Origin: Streptomyces atratus
GTDB lineage: Bacteria > Actinomycetota > Actinomycetes > Streptomycetales > Streptomycetaceae
Assembly (NCBI RefSeq): GCF_900119365.1
Contig: NZ_FPJO01000020.1
Coordinates: 1 to 64,000 of the forward strand
DNA length: 64,000 nucleotides
Reading direction: 5' to 3'
The notes under the pieces were generated by a model. The model worked only from the letters and a program-made list of their open reading frames with translations, had not been told where the DNA came from and made no database searches. Made by a program: the position numbers and the translations under genes. Below are positions 1-8,297 of this stretch, one piece after another; positions within the stretch are counted from its first letter, which is position 1; each line of letters begins with the position of its first letter.

Positions 1-627
1 CGGCGCAAGGCCGAGGCGGAGGCCGCGGGCCGGACGGCCATCGCGGTGGCCTGGGACGGCGAGGCACGGGCGGTGCTCGAAGTCGCCGACGCGGTGAAGG
101 ACACCAGCGCGGAGGCCATCGAGCGGCTGCGGGCCCTGGGTCTCACCCCGATCCTGCTGACCGGCGACAACCGGGCGGTGGCCGAGGCGGTCGCGGCCGA
201 GGTCGGGATCGAGAAGGTGTACGCGGAGGTCATGCCGGAGGACAAGGTCCACGTCGTCAAGAAGCTCCAGGCGGAAGGCCGCTCGGTCGCCATGGTCGGT
301 GACGGGGTCAACGACGCGGCCGCCCTCGCCCAGGCCGATCTGGGCCTGGCGATGGGGACCGGCACGGACGCCGCGATCGAGGCCGGCGACCTGACGCTGG
401 TACGCGGGGACCTGCGGGCCGCCGCGGACGCCATCCGGCTGTCGCGCAAGACCCTCGGCACCATCCGGACGAACCTGTTCTGGGCCTTCGCCTACAACGT
501 GGCCGCTCTGCCGCTCGCCGCGGCCGGGCTGCTCAACCCGATGATCGCGGGCGCCGCGATGGCGTTCTCCTCGGTCTTCGTGGTCGGCAACTCGCTGCGG
601 CTGCGGGGCTTCAGGGCGGCGGCGTAG
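1..627 (+). CDS. Copper-type P-type ATPase, C-terminal part (5' end outside window)
   Basis: This is the last ~208 residues of a heavy-metal (P1B) ATPase; the reading frame is open from base 1, so the transport core and N-terminus lie upstream. It contains the P-domain motifs TGDNR (hinge) and GDGVND (Mg binding), then two C-terminal membrane helices. The ion-site signatures YN-x4-P (AYNVAALPLA) and MxxSS (MAFSSV) are those of Cu+ exporters of the CopA group. Such proteins are about 750 residues, so roughly 550 are missing here. It would pump monovalent copper out across the cytoplasmic membrane using ATP. The metal assignment rests on motifs only; the N-terminal metal-binding domains cannot be seen. 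Confidence 0.93.
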   Translation, partial: RRKAEAEAAGRTAIAVAWDGEARAVLEVADAVKDTSAEAIERLRALGLTPILLTGDNRAVAEAVAAEVGIEKVYAEVMPEDKVHVVKKLQAEGRSVAMVGDGVNDAAALAQADLGLAMGTGTDAAIEAGDLTLVRGDLRAAADAIRLSRKTLGTIRTNLFWAFAYNVAALPLAAAGLLNPMIAGAAMAFSSVFVVGNSLRLRGFRAAA

Positions 628-636
628 GACCGGCCC

Positions 637-986
637 TCACCCCGCCCGCACGAACCGCACCCGGGTTCCCGGCACCGCCTGTGCCGCGCCCGCGAGTGCG
701 GTTTCGTGCACGACACCGACGACCGGGTAACCCCCGGTCGTCGGATGGTCGTTGAGGAAGACCACCGGCCGCCCGTCCGGCGGCACCTGGACCGCGCCGA
801 GCACCATCCCCTCGCTGGGCAGCCGCCCTCGCGGGCGCGGGTCAGGGCCGGGCCACGGGTGCGCAGGCCGATCCGCTTGCTGTCCGGCGAGACGCGGTAC
901 ACGGCCGTGGTGAGCGTGCGCAGCGCCTCCTCGGTGAACCAGGCGTGGCGGGGGCCGAGGCTCAGCGGAAGCACCAGTTCGGCGGG
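637..986 (-). pseudogene. Remnant of 5-oxoprolinase subunit C (PxpC / biotin-dependent carboxyltransferase-like)
   Basis: The minus strand encodes the C-terminal ~120 residues of the PxpC (KipA/allophanate hydrolase C-like) family, but in two frames. The first part (AELVLPLSLGPRHAWFTEEA ... SKRIGLRTRGPAL) runs to about position 830. The rest (LPSEGMVLGAVQVPPDGRP, then FLNDHPTTGGYPV) is in another frame and ends at the stop at 637-639. One missing base in the AREG-LPSEG junction explains the switch. The N-terminal ~170 residues of the usual ~290 are absent, and there is no start codon in a sensible place. Both truncation and frameshift point to a dead gene, although the frameshift alone could be a sequencing error. 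Confidence 0.72.
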
Positions 987-1086
987 TACGCCCGCCCAGG
1001 GCGCGGCCTCGGTGCCCTGGACACCCCAGCCGGCCACTGACCGCGAGGGTCTGGGACCACTGACCGACAAGGCCTAGGGTCGTCCC

Positions 1087-1734
1087 ATGACCGACACCGA
1101 CGACTCGCTCCGCGCCCGCTGGCAGGAGACGCTCACCCGGGCCCGGGGCGGAGCCGCCGGTCCCGATCCGGCGCCGTACGCCGCCAACCTGCTGGCGCGC
1201 TGGGCCGAGCCGCAGCGGCGGTACCACACGACCGCGCACCTGGTCGCGGTGCTCGATCACATCGACACGCTCGCCGGGCACGCGGCCGACCCGGACGCGG
1301 TACGCCTCGCCGCCTGGTTCCACGACGCGGTGTACCGGCCGGACCGGTCCGAGAACGAGGAGCGCAGCGCCGCGCTGGCCGAGCGCGCCCTCCCGGAGGC
1401 CGGCGTGCCGGACGGTGTCACGGCCGAGGTGGCCCGTCTGGTGCGGCTGACGGTCACCCACGACCCGGCGGACGGCGATGCCGACGGCGAGGTGCTCTGC
1501 GACGCGGATCTGGCCATTCTCGCGGCGGCCCCGAGTCAGTACGCGGCGTACGCGGCGCAGGTGCGCGAGGAGTACGGCTTCGTGCCCGACGACGCGTTCC
1601 GGGAGGGGCGTGCCACGGTGCTGCGCCAGCTGCTCGGGCTGCCGAGGCTGTTCCGTACGCCGCACGGGGCGGAGCACTGGGAGCCGCGGGCGCGGCAGAA
1701 TCTGCTGACCGAACTGGAGCTGCTCGGCCACTGA
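1087..1734 (+). CDS. HD-domain metal-dependent phosphohydrolase-like protein
   Basis: 215 residues. The HD-superfamily metal ligands are visible: His in RRYHTTAHL (about residue 48), His-Asp in WFHDAVY (about residue 79), a further His in THD (about residue 125) and Asp in CDADLAILA. Members of this small family act as phosphohydrolases or nucleotidases on unknown substrates; no specific reaction can be assigned. It begins with ATG 16 bases after a stop-rich stretch and is followed by a divergently unrelated MFS gene. The gene is monocistronic or lightly coupled to the downstream transporter (51 bases). Codon use is typical of the neighbours, so there is no sign of transfer. Confidence 0.85.
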   Translation: MTDTDDSLRARWQETLTRARGGAAGPDPAPYAANLLARWAEPQRRYHTTAHLVAVLDHIDTLAGHAADPDAVRLAAWFHDAVYRPDRSENEERSAALAERALPEAGVPDGVTAEVARLVRLTVTHDPADGDADGEVLCDADLAILAAAPSQYAAYAAQVREEYGFVPDDAFREGRATVLRQLLGLPRLFRTPHGAEHWEPRARQNLLTELELLGH

Positions 1735-1784
1735 CCCGCGGCGGCGGGGGAATGCCGGGGCCGTGGCCGCTGTTGGCAGCTGTC

Positions 1785-3104
1785 ATGCCCGACTCTGCCG
1801 TTCGCTCCTCTCGCATGCCCCTGGCCGTATACATCCTGGGTCTCTCGGTCTTCGCCCTGGGAACCAGTGAATTCATGCTCTCCGGGCTGTTGCCGCCCAT
1901 TGCCGACGACATGAACGTGTCGATCCCCCGTGCCGGCCTCCTCATATCCGCCTTCGCGATCGGCATGGTGGTCGGCGCCCCGCTGCTCGCCGTGGCGACG
2001 CTCCGGCTGCCGCGCCGCACCACGCTGATCGCCCTGATCTCCGTCTTCGGCCTCGGTCAGGTCGCGGGCGCGCTGGCCCCGACGTACGAGGTGCTCTTCG
2101 CGTCCCGGGTGGTGAGCGCCTTCGCCTGTGCCGGGTTCTGGGCGGTGGGGGCGGCGGTCGCCATCGCGATGGTGCCGGTGAACGCGCGGGCCCGCGCGAT
2201 GGCCGTGATGATCGGCGGTCTGTCGATCGCCAATGTGCTGGGCGTGCCCCTGGGGGCGTTCCTCGGTGAGAACTTCGGCTGGCGGTCGGCGTTCTGGGCC
2301 GTGGGCGCGGCGTCCGCCGTGGCGCTGGTCGGCGTGACGACGATGATTCCGCGCATTCCGCTGCCGGAGCAGAAGCCGCGGCTCAAGCAGGAGATGAGCA
2401 TCTACCGGGACAGGCAGGTGTGGCTGTCGATCGTGATCACGGCGCTCGCCGCGGGCGGTGTCTTCTGCGCGTTCAGCTATCTCGCCCCGCTGCTGACGGA
2501 TGTCGCCGGGCTGGACTCGGGCTGGGTGCCGACGGTGCTCGCGCTCTTCGGGATCGGCGCGCTGATCGGTACGACGATCGGCGGCCGGGTCGCGGACGCG
2601 CACCTCTTCGGGGTGCTGATGAGCGGTATCGCGGCCTCGACGGTCTTCCTGGTCGTGCTGGCGCTGTTCGCGTCGAACCAGGTCGCGGCGGTCGGGCTCT
2701 CGTTCCTGCTGGGCCTGTCGGCGTTCTACACGGCCCCGGCGCTGAACGCCCGGATGTTCAATGTCGCGGGCGCCGCCCCGACGCTGGCCGGCGCGACGAC
2801 CACGGCCGCGTTCAACCTGGGCAACACGGGCGGCCCCTGGCTGGGCGGCACGGTGATCGACGCGGACTTCGGTTTCGCGGCGACCGCGTGGGCCGGCGCG
2901 GCGATGATGGTACTGGCGCTGGTGGCCGTGGTGTTCTCGCTGCGGCTCCAGGGCACGAGCAGGTCGCGCCGGGTGGCGGGGTCGCCCGCCGCGGTGTCGT
3001 CGGGGGCTTCCGCGAAGGAGGGCGCGCCCGCGCAGGAGGGGAGGGCCGTGCAGCGGAGTGCGGCCGTGGAGGCGTGCGCGGACGCGAGCCCTTCCGCGGG
3101 CTGA
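1785..3104 (+). CDS. MFS drug exporter, DHA1 family (Cmx/CmrA-like)
   Basis: A 439-residue multi-pass protein with about 12 hydrophobic helices. The first (LAVYILGLSVFALGTSEFML) and the loop GRRVADAH-type motif between the halves fit the DHA1 drug:H+ antiporter branch that contains the actinomycete chloramphenicol exporters Cmx/CmrA. The last ~45 residues are an Ala/Ser/Glu-rich soluble tail not needed by the family. Start choice is uncertain: an ATG at 1752 has a purine-rich stretch before it, 1785 and 1815 are also in frame, and the conserved part begins at the 1815 Met. The substrate cannot be read from sequence; chloramphenicol is the best-known ligand of relatives. Confidence 0.85.
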   Translation: MPDSAVRSSRMPLAVYILGLSVFALGTSEFMLSGLLPPIADDMNVSIPRAGLLISAFAIGMVVGAPLLAVATLRLPRRTTLIALISVFGLGQVAGALAPTYEVLFASRVVSAFACAGFWAVGAAVAIAMVPVNARARAMAVMIGGLSIANVLGVPLGAFLGENFGWRSAFWAVGAASAVALVGVTTMIPRIPLPEQKPRLKQEMSIYRDRQVWLSIVITALAAGGVFCAFSYLAPLLTDVAGLDSGWVPTVLALFGIGALIGTTIGGRVADAHLFGVLMSGIAASTVFLVVLALFASNQVAAVGLSFLLGLSAFYTAPALNARMFNVAGAAPTLAGATTTAAFNLGNTGGPWLGGTVIDADFGFAATAWAGAAMMVLALVAVVFSLRLQGTSRSRRVAGSPAAVSSGASAKEGAPAQEGRAVQRSAAVEACADASPSAG

Positions 3105-3147
3105 CCCCGCCCGGTGTCCTCCGGCACCGCCCCGACATCTTCCGGCA

Positions 3148-3181
3148 CGCGCCCGGCACCGTACGTCAGGTGCCGGGCGCG
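3148..3181. terminator. Bidirectional hairpin between converging genes
   Basis: Perfect 13-bp arms (3148-3160 and 3169-3181) with an 8-base loop. It lies after the MFS gene and before the stop of the converging DUF4031 gene; the right arm encodes that protein's final residues. No T-run, as is usual for Streptomyces terminators. Confidence 0.75.
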
Positions 3182-3441
3182 GGCCGTCCCTTGGGCCGCC
3201 GCAGCCCTGCCTCCGTGATCCGGCGGACGAGTTCCTTCGAGCCGATCTCCTTCGCCCCGGCCCGCACCGCGTCCGCGTACCGCGTCTCCGGTACGTCGTA
3301 GTGGTCCCGCTCGAAGGCGCGCGGCGGGCAGCCGATGGACGCCGCGAAGGCGTGCAGCTCCTCGAAGGACACATCGCTGACCAGGTGCGACCAGAGCCGC
3401 CCGTGCCCCGGCCACTCGGGCGGGTCGATGTAGACGGTCAC
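3166..3441 (-). CDS. DUF4031 domain protein
   Basis: 91 residues starting with GTG at 3441 (VTVYIDPPEWPGHGRLWSHL). This is the conserved start of the DUF4031 family, short soluble bacterial proteins of unknown function with conserved HG, H(L)VSD and HYDVP segments. The GTG overlaps the TGA of the upstream gene as GTGA, so the pair is almost certainly translationally coupled. The last codons form one arm of the terminator at 3148-3181. I know of no demonstrated activity for this family. Length matches the family. Confidence 0.82.
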   Translation of the reverse strand: MTVYIDPPEWPGHGRLWSHLVSDVSFEELHAFAASIGCPPRAFERDHYDVPETRYADAVRAGAKEIGSKELVRRITEAGLRRPKGRPAPGT

Positions 3442-3806
3442 CGGCGCAGTATCCCGCTCAGCGAACCGACCGGCGCCACGGCCACCGCGGCCTTGGTGCA
3501 CACCCAGTGCGGATCGGGGCCCAGTTCGGGTTCGACGTCGAGAGCGTGCGGGTCGCCCGCGTCGCAGACCGGGCAGAGCGGCCATCGCCCGTACCGTTCG
3601 AGCAGCGCGTCCTGCACGTCCTGGGCGACGAGTCCGACCACGAACGCGGCACCGTCCGGCCACTGCTCGACCCACCAGCGCCGGTGCGTCACCGCGTCCT
3701 CGACCAGCGAGACGATCCCGGCCTCGGCGACGTCACCCGCGGCAAGATCGGCCATGACCAGCGCGCGGGCCGTGTGCAACGCCTGTTCCAGGGGATTCAT
3801 CTCCAT
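3438..3806 (-). CDS. Conserved hypothetical protein with a cysteine pair
   Basis: 122 residues, soluble and acidic. I do not recognise a named family. The only motif is CPVCDAGDPHALDVE followed by a single later Cys (HWVC), a possible small metal-binding element of the type C-x2-C-x5-H. It is the first gene of a two-gene unit with the DUF4031 gene, sharing the GTGA junction. Two in-frame ATGs lie at the start (residues 1 and 3); the second has a GGAG immediately before it, so the true start may be 3800. Confidence 0.65.
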   Translation of the reverse strand: MEMNPLEQALHTARALVMADLAAGDVAEAGIVSLVEDAVTHRRWWVEQWPDGAAFVVGLVAQDVQDALLERYGRWPLCPVCDAGDPHALDVEPELGPDPHWVCTKAAVAVAPVGSLSGILRR

Positions 3807-3948
3807 GGGCCCATTGTCACCCCGGCCGCGAACCCGCCTCGCGCGCCCGCCGCCTCCCTTTCCGCACTGTCGGAGGCAGCAGCCCAGGGGGCGGGGAACG
3901 GGTCACCGAGGAAGCAGGGACCAAAGGGGGGGTTGACGGGCAACACGG

Positions 3949-3965
3949 TTGAAAATATCTTTCAA
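3949..3965. promoter_or_regulatory. Inverted repeat, likely operator of the RpiR-type regulator
   Basis: TTGAAA-ATATC-TTTCAA is a perfect 6-5-6 palindrome ending three bases before the GTG start of the rpiR-like gene. A second GAAA-G-TTTC palindrome follows just inside the coding start (about 3985-3993). GAAA...TTTC repeats are typical of RpiR-family operators, so autoregulation of the mur operon is likely. Confidence 0.65.
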
Positions 3966-3967
3966 AT

Positions 3968-4885
3968 GTGACCCATGACCTGAAGGAAAGTTTCAGCGCT
4001 GATTCCCCGCCCGCCCCGGCGGCCCTCGCGGCCAAGGTGCGCACGCTCGCGCCTTCCATGACCCGTTCCATGCAGCGCGTCGCCGAGGCCGTGGCCGGTG
4101 ACCCGGCCGGCTGCGCAGCCCTCACGGTCACCGGTCTCGCCGAGCTCACCGGCACCAGCGAGGCGACCGTGGTCCGCACCGCCCGCCTCCTCGGCTACCC
4201 CGGCTACCGCGATCTGCGCCTGGCCCTCGCCGGGCTCGCGGCGCACCAGCAGTCCGGCCGGGCCCCCTCCGTCACCGCCGACATAGCGGTCGACGACCCG
4301 ATCGCCGACGTGGTCGCCAAGCTGGCCTACGACGAGCAGCAGACCCTCGCCGACACGGCCGCGGGGCTCGACACCGTCCAGCTCGGTGCCGCCGTGGCCG
4401 CCGCCGCCACCGCCCGGCGGATCGACATCTACGGCGTGGGCGCCTCCTCCCTCGTCGGCCAGGACCTCGCGCAGAAGCTGGCCCGGATCGGCCTGATCGC
4501 GCACTCCCACACGGACCCGCACCTCGCGGTGACCAACGCCGTGCAGCTCCGCTCCGGCGATGTGGCCATCGCGATCACGCACTCCGGCTCCACGGTCGAC
4601 GTCATGGAGCCGCTGCGGGTCGCTTTCGACCGCGGCGCGACGACGATCGCGATCACCGGCCGCCCCGACGGCCCCGTCACGCAGTACGCCGACCACGTAC
4701 TGACCACGTCCACCGCCCGGGAGAGCGAGCTGAGGCCCGCCGCCATGTCGAGCCGTACGAGCCAGCTCCTCGTCGTCGACTGCCTGTTCATAGGCGTCGC
4801 GCAGCGCACGTACGAGACGGCCGCACCGGCCCTCGCCGCCTCCTACGAGGCGCTGGCCCACCGCCACGCCCCACGCCCGCGCTGA
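3968..4885 (+). CDS. MurR/RpiR-family transcriptional regulator
   Basis: 305 residues. N-terminal RpiR helix-turn-helix (about residues 15-95; GLAELTGTSEATVVRTARLLGY is the recognition region) and C-terminal SIS sugar-phosphate-binding domain (about 120-265; YGVGASSLVGQDLAQKL, and ITHSG later). Regulators of this family sense phosphosugars; with murQ next door the ligand is probably MurNAc-6-phosphate. The start is GTG at 3968, since the conserved N-terminus THDLKESFS begins directly there. murQ follows 71 bases later in the same direction, and the operator at 3949-3965 sits over the presumed promoter. Repressor versus activator cannot be told from sequence. Confidence 0.88.
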   Translation: MTHDLKESFSADSPPAPAALAAKVRTLAPSMTRSMQRVAEAVAGDPAGCAALTVTGLAELTGTSEATVVRTARLLGYPGYRDLRLALAGLAAHQQSGRAPSVTADIAVDDPIADVVAKLAYDEQQTLADTAAGLDTVQLGAAVAAAATARRIDIYGVGASSLVGQDLAQKLARIGLIAHSHTDPHLAVTNAVQLRSGDVAIAITHSGSTVDVMEPLRVAFDRGATTIAITGRPDGPVTQYADHVLTTSTARESELRPAAMSSRTSQLLVVDCLFIGVAQRTYETAAPALAASYEALAHRHAPRPR

Positions 4886-4956
4886 CCGGCCCGCCGATCC
4901 GTGACCCCCCGCACCCGCTGAACCGTACGAGACCGAGAAAGCAGAGCCGCCCCTCC

Positions 4957-5922
4957 ATGACCTCCACCACCGACGCCGACCCCACCGCCTCCGACGGCTA
5001 CGGCGAGCTGCGTGCCCAGCTCGCGACGCTCACCACCGAGGCGTTCCGGCCCGAGCTCGCCGAGATCGACCGGCTCGCCACGATCGAAATCGCCCGCATC
5101 ATGAACGGCGAGGACCAGTCCGTCCCGGCCGCCGTCGGCGCCCGGCTGCCCGAGATAGCCGCCGCCATCGACGGCACGGCGGAGCGCATGGCCCGCGGCG
5201 GCCGGCTGATCTACGCGGGCGCGGGCACCGCCGGCCGGCTCGGCGTGCTCGACGCCAGCGAGTGCCCGCCCACCTTCAACACCGACCCCTCCGAGGTCAT
5301 CGGCCTGATCGCGGGCGGCCCGACCGCCATGGTCAGGGCCGTGGAAGGCGCCGAGGACAGCAAGGAGCTGGCCGCCGCCGACCTCGACGCCCTGGAGCTC
5401 ACCGCCGACGACACCGTGGTCGGCATCTCCGCCTCCGGCCGTACGCCGTACGCGATCGGCGCCGTCGAGCACGCCCGCCGCAAGGGCGCGCTGACCATCG
5501 GGCTGTCCTGCAACGCGGACTCCGCGCTGGGCGCCGCGGCGGAGCACGGCATCGAGGTCGTCGTCGGCCCGGAGCTGCTCACCGGCTCCACCCGGCTCAA
5601 GGCGGGCACGGCCCAGAAGCTCGTCCTCAACATGATCTCGACGATCACGATGATCCGGCTCGGCAAGACGTACGGGAATCTGATGGTCGACGTCCGCGCC
5701 TCCAACGAGAAGCTGCGCGCCCGCTCCCGCCGGATCGTCTCGCTCGCCACCGGGGCGTCCGACGAGGAGATCGAGGCCGCGCTCGCCGCGACCGACGGCG
5801 AGGTGAAGAACGCCATCCTCACCATCCTCGGCCAGGTCGACGGCCCCACCGCCGCCACCCTGCTGACCGCGTCCGACGGCCACCTCCGCGCCGCCCTCGC
5901 CGCCGCCCCCCGCACCACCTGA
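4957..5922 (+). CDS. murQ: N-acetylmuramic acid 6-phosphate etherase
   Basis: 321 residues, the usual size. MurQ cleaves the lactyl ether of MurNAc-6-P to give GlcNAc-6-P and D-lactate in the cytoplasm, the key step of cell-wall sugar recycling. The SIS domain carries the signature GRLIYAGAGTAGRLGVLDAS followed by ECPPTF; Glu102 corresponds to the catalytic Glu83 of E. coli MurQ, and Glu133 in GAEDSKEL to its Glu114. It sits between the RpiR regulator and a PTS EIIBC (41-base gap), an arrangement that makes it the enzyme for imported MurNAc. Its product is the substrate of NagA, encoded at 28146-29300. Confidence 0.95.
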   Translation: MTSTTDADPTASDGYGELRAQLATLTTEAFRPELAEIDRLATIEIARIMNGEDQSVPAAVGARLPEIAAAIDGTAERMARGGRLIYAGAGTAGRLGVLDASECPPTFNTDPSEVIGLIAGGPTAMVRAVEGAEDSKELAAADLDALELTADDTVVGISASGRTPYAIGAVEHARRKGALTIGLSCNADSALGAAAEHGIEVVVGPELLTGSTRLKAGTAQKLVLNMISTITMIRLGKTYGNLMVDVRASNEKLRARSRRIVSLATGASDEEIEAALAATDGEVKNAILTILGQVDGPTAATLLTASDGHLRAALAAAPRTT

Positions 5923-5962
5923 CCCACCGGTTCCATCCCCGCACAGCAAGGCCCCAAGCACC

Positions 5963-7495
5963 ATGGCAACAGAAGACAAGAACCGCGCCACCGCCGCCGC
6001 GATCCTTCCGCTCGTCGGTGGCGCAGCGAACGTCAGCTCCATCGCCCACTGCATGACCCGGCTCCGGCTGGGTCTGCACGACCGCTCGCTCGTCGACGAC
6101 GAGGCCCTGAAGGCGGTCCCCGCCGTCATGGGTGTGGTCGAGGACGACACGTACCAGATCGTCCTCGGCCCCGGCACCGTCGCCCGGGTCACACCGGAGT
6201 TCGAGCAACTGGTCGAGGAGGGCCGGGCGGCGGCCCCCGCGCCGGCCCCCACGTCCGGCCCCGCCCCTGACCCCGCATCCGCATCCGCGGACGAACTGGC
6301 CGCCCAGGGTGCCGCGATGAAGGCGGCGCGGAAGGCGAAGAACGCCACCCCGCTCAAGCTGTTCCTGCGCAGGATCGCGAACATCTTCGTCCCGCTGATC
6401 CCGGCGCTCATCGGCTGCGGCATCATCGCCGGCCTCAACGGCCTGCTGGTGAACCTGGGGTGGCTGACCTCGGTCACCCCCGCCCTGGCCGCGATGGCGT
6501 CCGGCTTCATGGCGCTGATCGCCGTGTTCGTCGGCTACAACACGGCGAAGGAGTTCGGCGGTACGCCGATCCTGGGCGGTGCGGTCGCCGCGATCATCGT
6601 CTTCCCGGGGGTCGCGAACATCGAGGCGTTCGGCCAGAAACTCTCCCCCGGGCAGGGCGGTGTGCTGGGCGCGCTCGGTGCGGCGGTGCTCGCGGTGTAC
6701 GTGGAGAAGTGGTGCCGGCGCTGGGTGCCCGAAGCACTCGACGTACTGGTCACCCCGACGCTCACGGTCCTGGTCTCCGGCCTGGTGACGATCTTCGGCC
6801 TGATGTACGTGGCCGGTGAGGTCTCCACCGCCATCGGTACGTTCGCCGACTGGCTGCTCTCCAACGGCGGCGCGGGCGCGGGCTTCGTGCTCGGCGGCCT
6901 CTTCCTGCCCCTGGTGATGCTGGGCCTGCACCAGGCGCTCATCCCGATCCATACCACCCTGATCGAACAGCAGGGCTACACCGTGCTGCTCCCGATCCTC
7001 GCGATGGCGGGCGCCGGCCAGGTCGGCGCGGCCGCGGCGGTCTACTTCCGCCTCCCGCGCAACGAGTCGATCCGCCGCACCATCAAGTCCGCCCTCCCGG
7101 CCGGTCTGCTGGGCGTCGGCGAACCCCTGATCTACGGCGTCAGCCTCCCGCTCGGCCGCCCGTTCATCACGGCGTGCGTGGGCGGCGCGTTCGGCGGCGG
7201 CTTCATCGGCCTGTTCAACCAGCTCGGCGACAAGGTCGGCTCCACGGCCATCGGCCCGTCCGGCTGGGCCCTGTTCCCCCTCCTCGACGGCAACCACGGC
7301 CTGGGCACCACGGCCGCGATCTACGCGGGCGGCCTGCTGGTCGGCTACCTCGCCGGGTTCCTCGCGACGTACTTCTTCGGCTTCAGCAAGGACCTGCTGG
7401 CAGAGTTCAACGTCTCGCAGGAACCGGCCGAATCCACGGTCGCCGCAACGGGCGGCCCGATGTCCCCGACGACGAAGGAACCGGCCGGGGTCTGA
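5963..7495 (+). CDS. PTS EIIBC permease, probably MurNAc-specific (MurP-like)
   Basis: 510 residues. The EIIB domain is N-terminal with phospho-cysteine Cys30 in VSSIAHCMTRLRL; a Pro/Ala-rich linker (about residues 85-115) leads to an EIIC domain with about 10 membrane helices. The EIIC signature GVGEPLIYGVSLP (about residue 375) belongs to the sucrose/beta-glucoside/MurNAc branch rather than the GlcNAc/glucose branch. No EIIA domain is present, so phosphate must come from a separate EIIA(Crr), as for E. coli MurP. Co-location with murQ and an RpiR regulator makes MurNAc the best substrate guess; the branch also contains trehalose and sucrose permeases, so this is inference. Confidence 0.85.
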   Translation: MATEDKNRATAAAILPLVGGAANVSSIAHCMTRLRLGLHDRSLVDDEALKAVPAVMGVVEDDTYQIVLGPGTVARVTPEFEQLVEEGRAAAPAPAPTSGPAPDPASASADELAAQGAAMKAARKAKNATPLKLFLRRIANIFVPLIPALIGCGIIAGLNGLLVNLGWLTSVTPALAAMASGFMALIAVFVGYNTAKEFGGTPILGGAVAAIIVFPGVANIEAFGQKLSPGQGGVLGALGAAVLAVYVEKWCRRWVPEALDVLVTPTLTVLVSGLVTIFGLMYVAGEVSTAIGTFADWLLSNGGAGAGFVLGGLFLPLVMLGLHQALIPIHTTLIEQQGYTVLLPILAMAGAGQVGAAAAVYFRLPRNESIRRTIKSALPAGLLGVGEPLIYGVSLPLGRPFITACVGGAFGGGFIGLFNQLGDKVGSTAIGPSGWALFPLLDGNHGLGTTAAIYAGGLLVGYLAGFLATYFFGFSKDLLAEFNVSQEPAESTVAATGGPMSPTTKEPAGV

Positions 7496-7513
7496 CCCCG
7501 GGCACGCGTACAC

Positions 7514-7555
7514 GGCTGAGGGGCGGCACCCGGCGTCGGGTGCCGCCCCTCAGCC
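7514..7555 (+). terminator. Terminator of the mur operon
   Basis: Perfect 18-bp arms (7514-7531 and 7538-7555) with a 6-base loop, 19 bases after the permease stop. Confidence 0.88.
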
Positions 7556-7571
7556 ATGCGCGCACGCCTGA

Positions 7572-7747
7572 TCAGACCGGGAACTCATCCGTGGGGAGCG
7601 TCGCACCGAACGGCTCCGGCAGGTGATCGGCTTCCCGAACGGCACCGGGTCGGAGTGCTTGTACGTCCCGTCCTCATGGGGCTCCGTGAACAGCGTGGCC
7701 ATCGCCCCACGTGTGTCGAACCGGTCGATCAGCAGATACATCGGCAC
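7572..7747 (-). pseudogene. C-terminal remnant of a Uma2-family (DUF820) nuclease-like protein
   Basis: The minus strand reads VPMYLLIDRFDTRGAMATLF and TEPHEDGTYKHSDPVPFGKPI, the last strand-rich part of Uma2 proteins, which are restriction-endonuclease-like and of unclear role. After GKPIT the frame breaks. A one-base shift restores LPEPFGATLPTDEFPV and the stop at 7572-7574. The N-terminal two thirds of the ~190-residue family are missing and no proper start exists. It is a decayed copy; Uma2 genes are abundant and turn over quickly in Streptomyces. Confidence 0.75.
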
Positions 7748-7825
7748 GACCGAAGGGCGGCACCCGACCGGGGCGTCGCCCTTCCGCACGCCCGACGCCA
7801 GGTCACACCCGGCGCCCCGGCGCCT

Positions 7826-8059
7826 TCACGGCAGCCTCCCCTCCCTGTTGACCTCCCGGACCCGGGCCCGCAACACCTCCCCCAGCGGAGCCGGGCGCAC
7901 CGACTCCGGCGGGCATTCCCACTCCGCCCCACCACCCGGCGCCCGCAGTTGCACGTACGGCCCGACGCTCCCCATCACGCGCCCCACCCGCCCGTCCCGG
8001 GTGTCCACCGCGAACGACCCCGGCTCCGGAGCGCACGGCTCACACCCCTCACCCGTCAT
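7826..8059 (-). CDS. Small conserved hypothetical protein
   Basis: 77 residues, soluble, containing FAVDTRDGRVGRVMGSVGPY and then EWECPPESVRP. I recognise this as a type of short protein often seen in Streptomyces, but no function is known to me. The beta-rich GRVGRVMG stretch resembles a small barrel. The ATG at 8059 overlaps the end of the upstream gene by 11 bases, so the two are co-translated. No signal peptide or membrane segment. Confidence 0.68.
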   Translation of the reverse strand: MTGEGCEPCAPEPGSFAVDTRDGRVGRVMGSVGPYVQLRAPGGGAEWECPPESVRPAPLGEVLRARVREVNREGRLP

Positions 8060-8297
8060 GATCGGCCTGCCCCTGCGCCTCCAGCACCACGCTCAGCCGC
8101 AACGCCGTGTCGAGGTTGCACCGGCCGAGGTCGACCAGCGGCGACACCGGGTCGCTCCCCGCGCAGGACACCGGGTCGATCCGTAACGACGGCAACGTGA
8201 TCCCCACACCCGAGAATCCCTCCTTCAGCCGCGCCACCGCATCCTCTGCTGCCTGCACTCTGCCCTCCGCCGCCCTGTGCCGTTCCTTGATCGTCAT
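8049..8297 (-). CDS. Small conserved hypothetical protein with N-terminal coiled coil
   Basis: 82 residues. The first ~30 (MTIKERHRAAEGRVQAAEDA) look helical and able to form a coiled coil, followed by ITLPSLRIDPVSCAG and VDLGRCNLDTALRLSVVLE. The PLVDLGRCN segment is a recurring feature of a small Streptomyces family without known function. It is the first gene of a two-gene unit with the 77-residue protein that overlaps it. Such pairs often sit near XRE/ATPase regulator genes in other Streptomyces, but none is present here, so this may be an orphan remnant of such a locus. Confidence 0.68.
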   Translation of the reverse strand: MTIKERHRAAEGRVQAAEDAVARLKEGFSGVGITLPSLRIDPVSCAGSDPVSPLVDLGRCNLDTALRLSVVLEAQGQADHDG

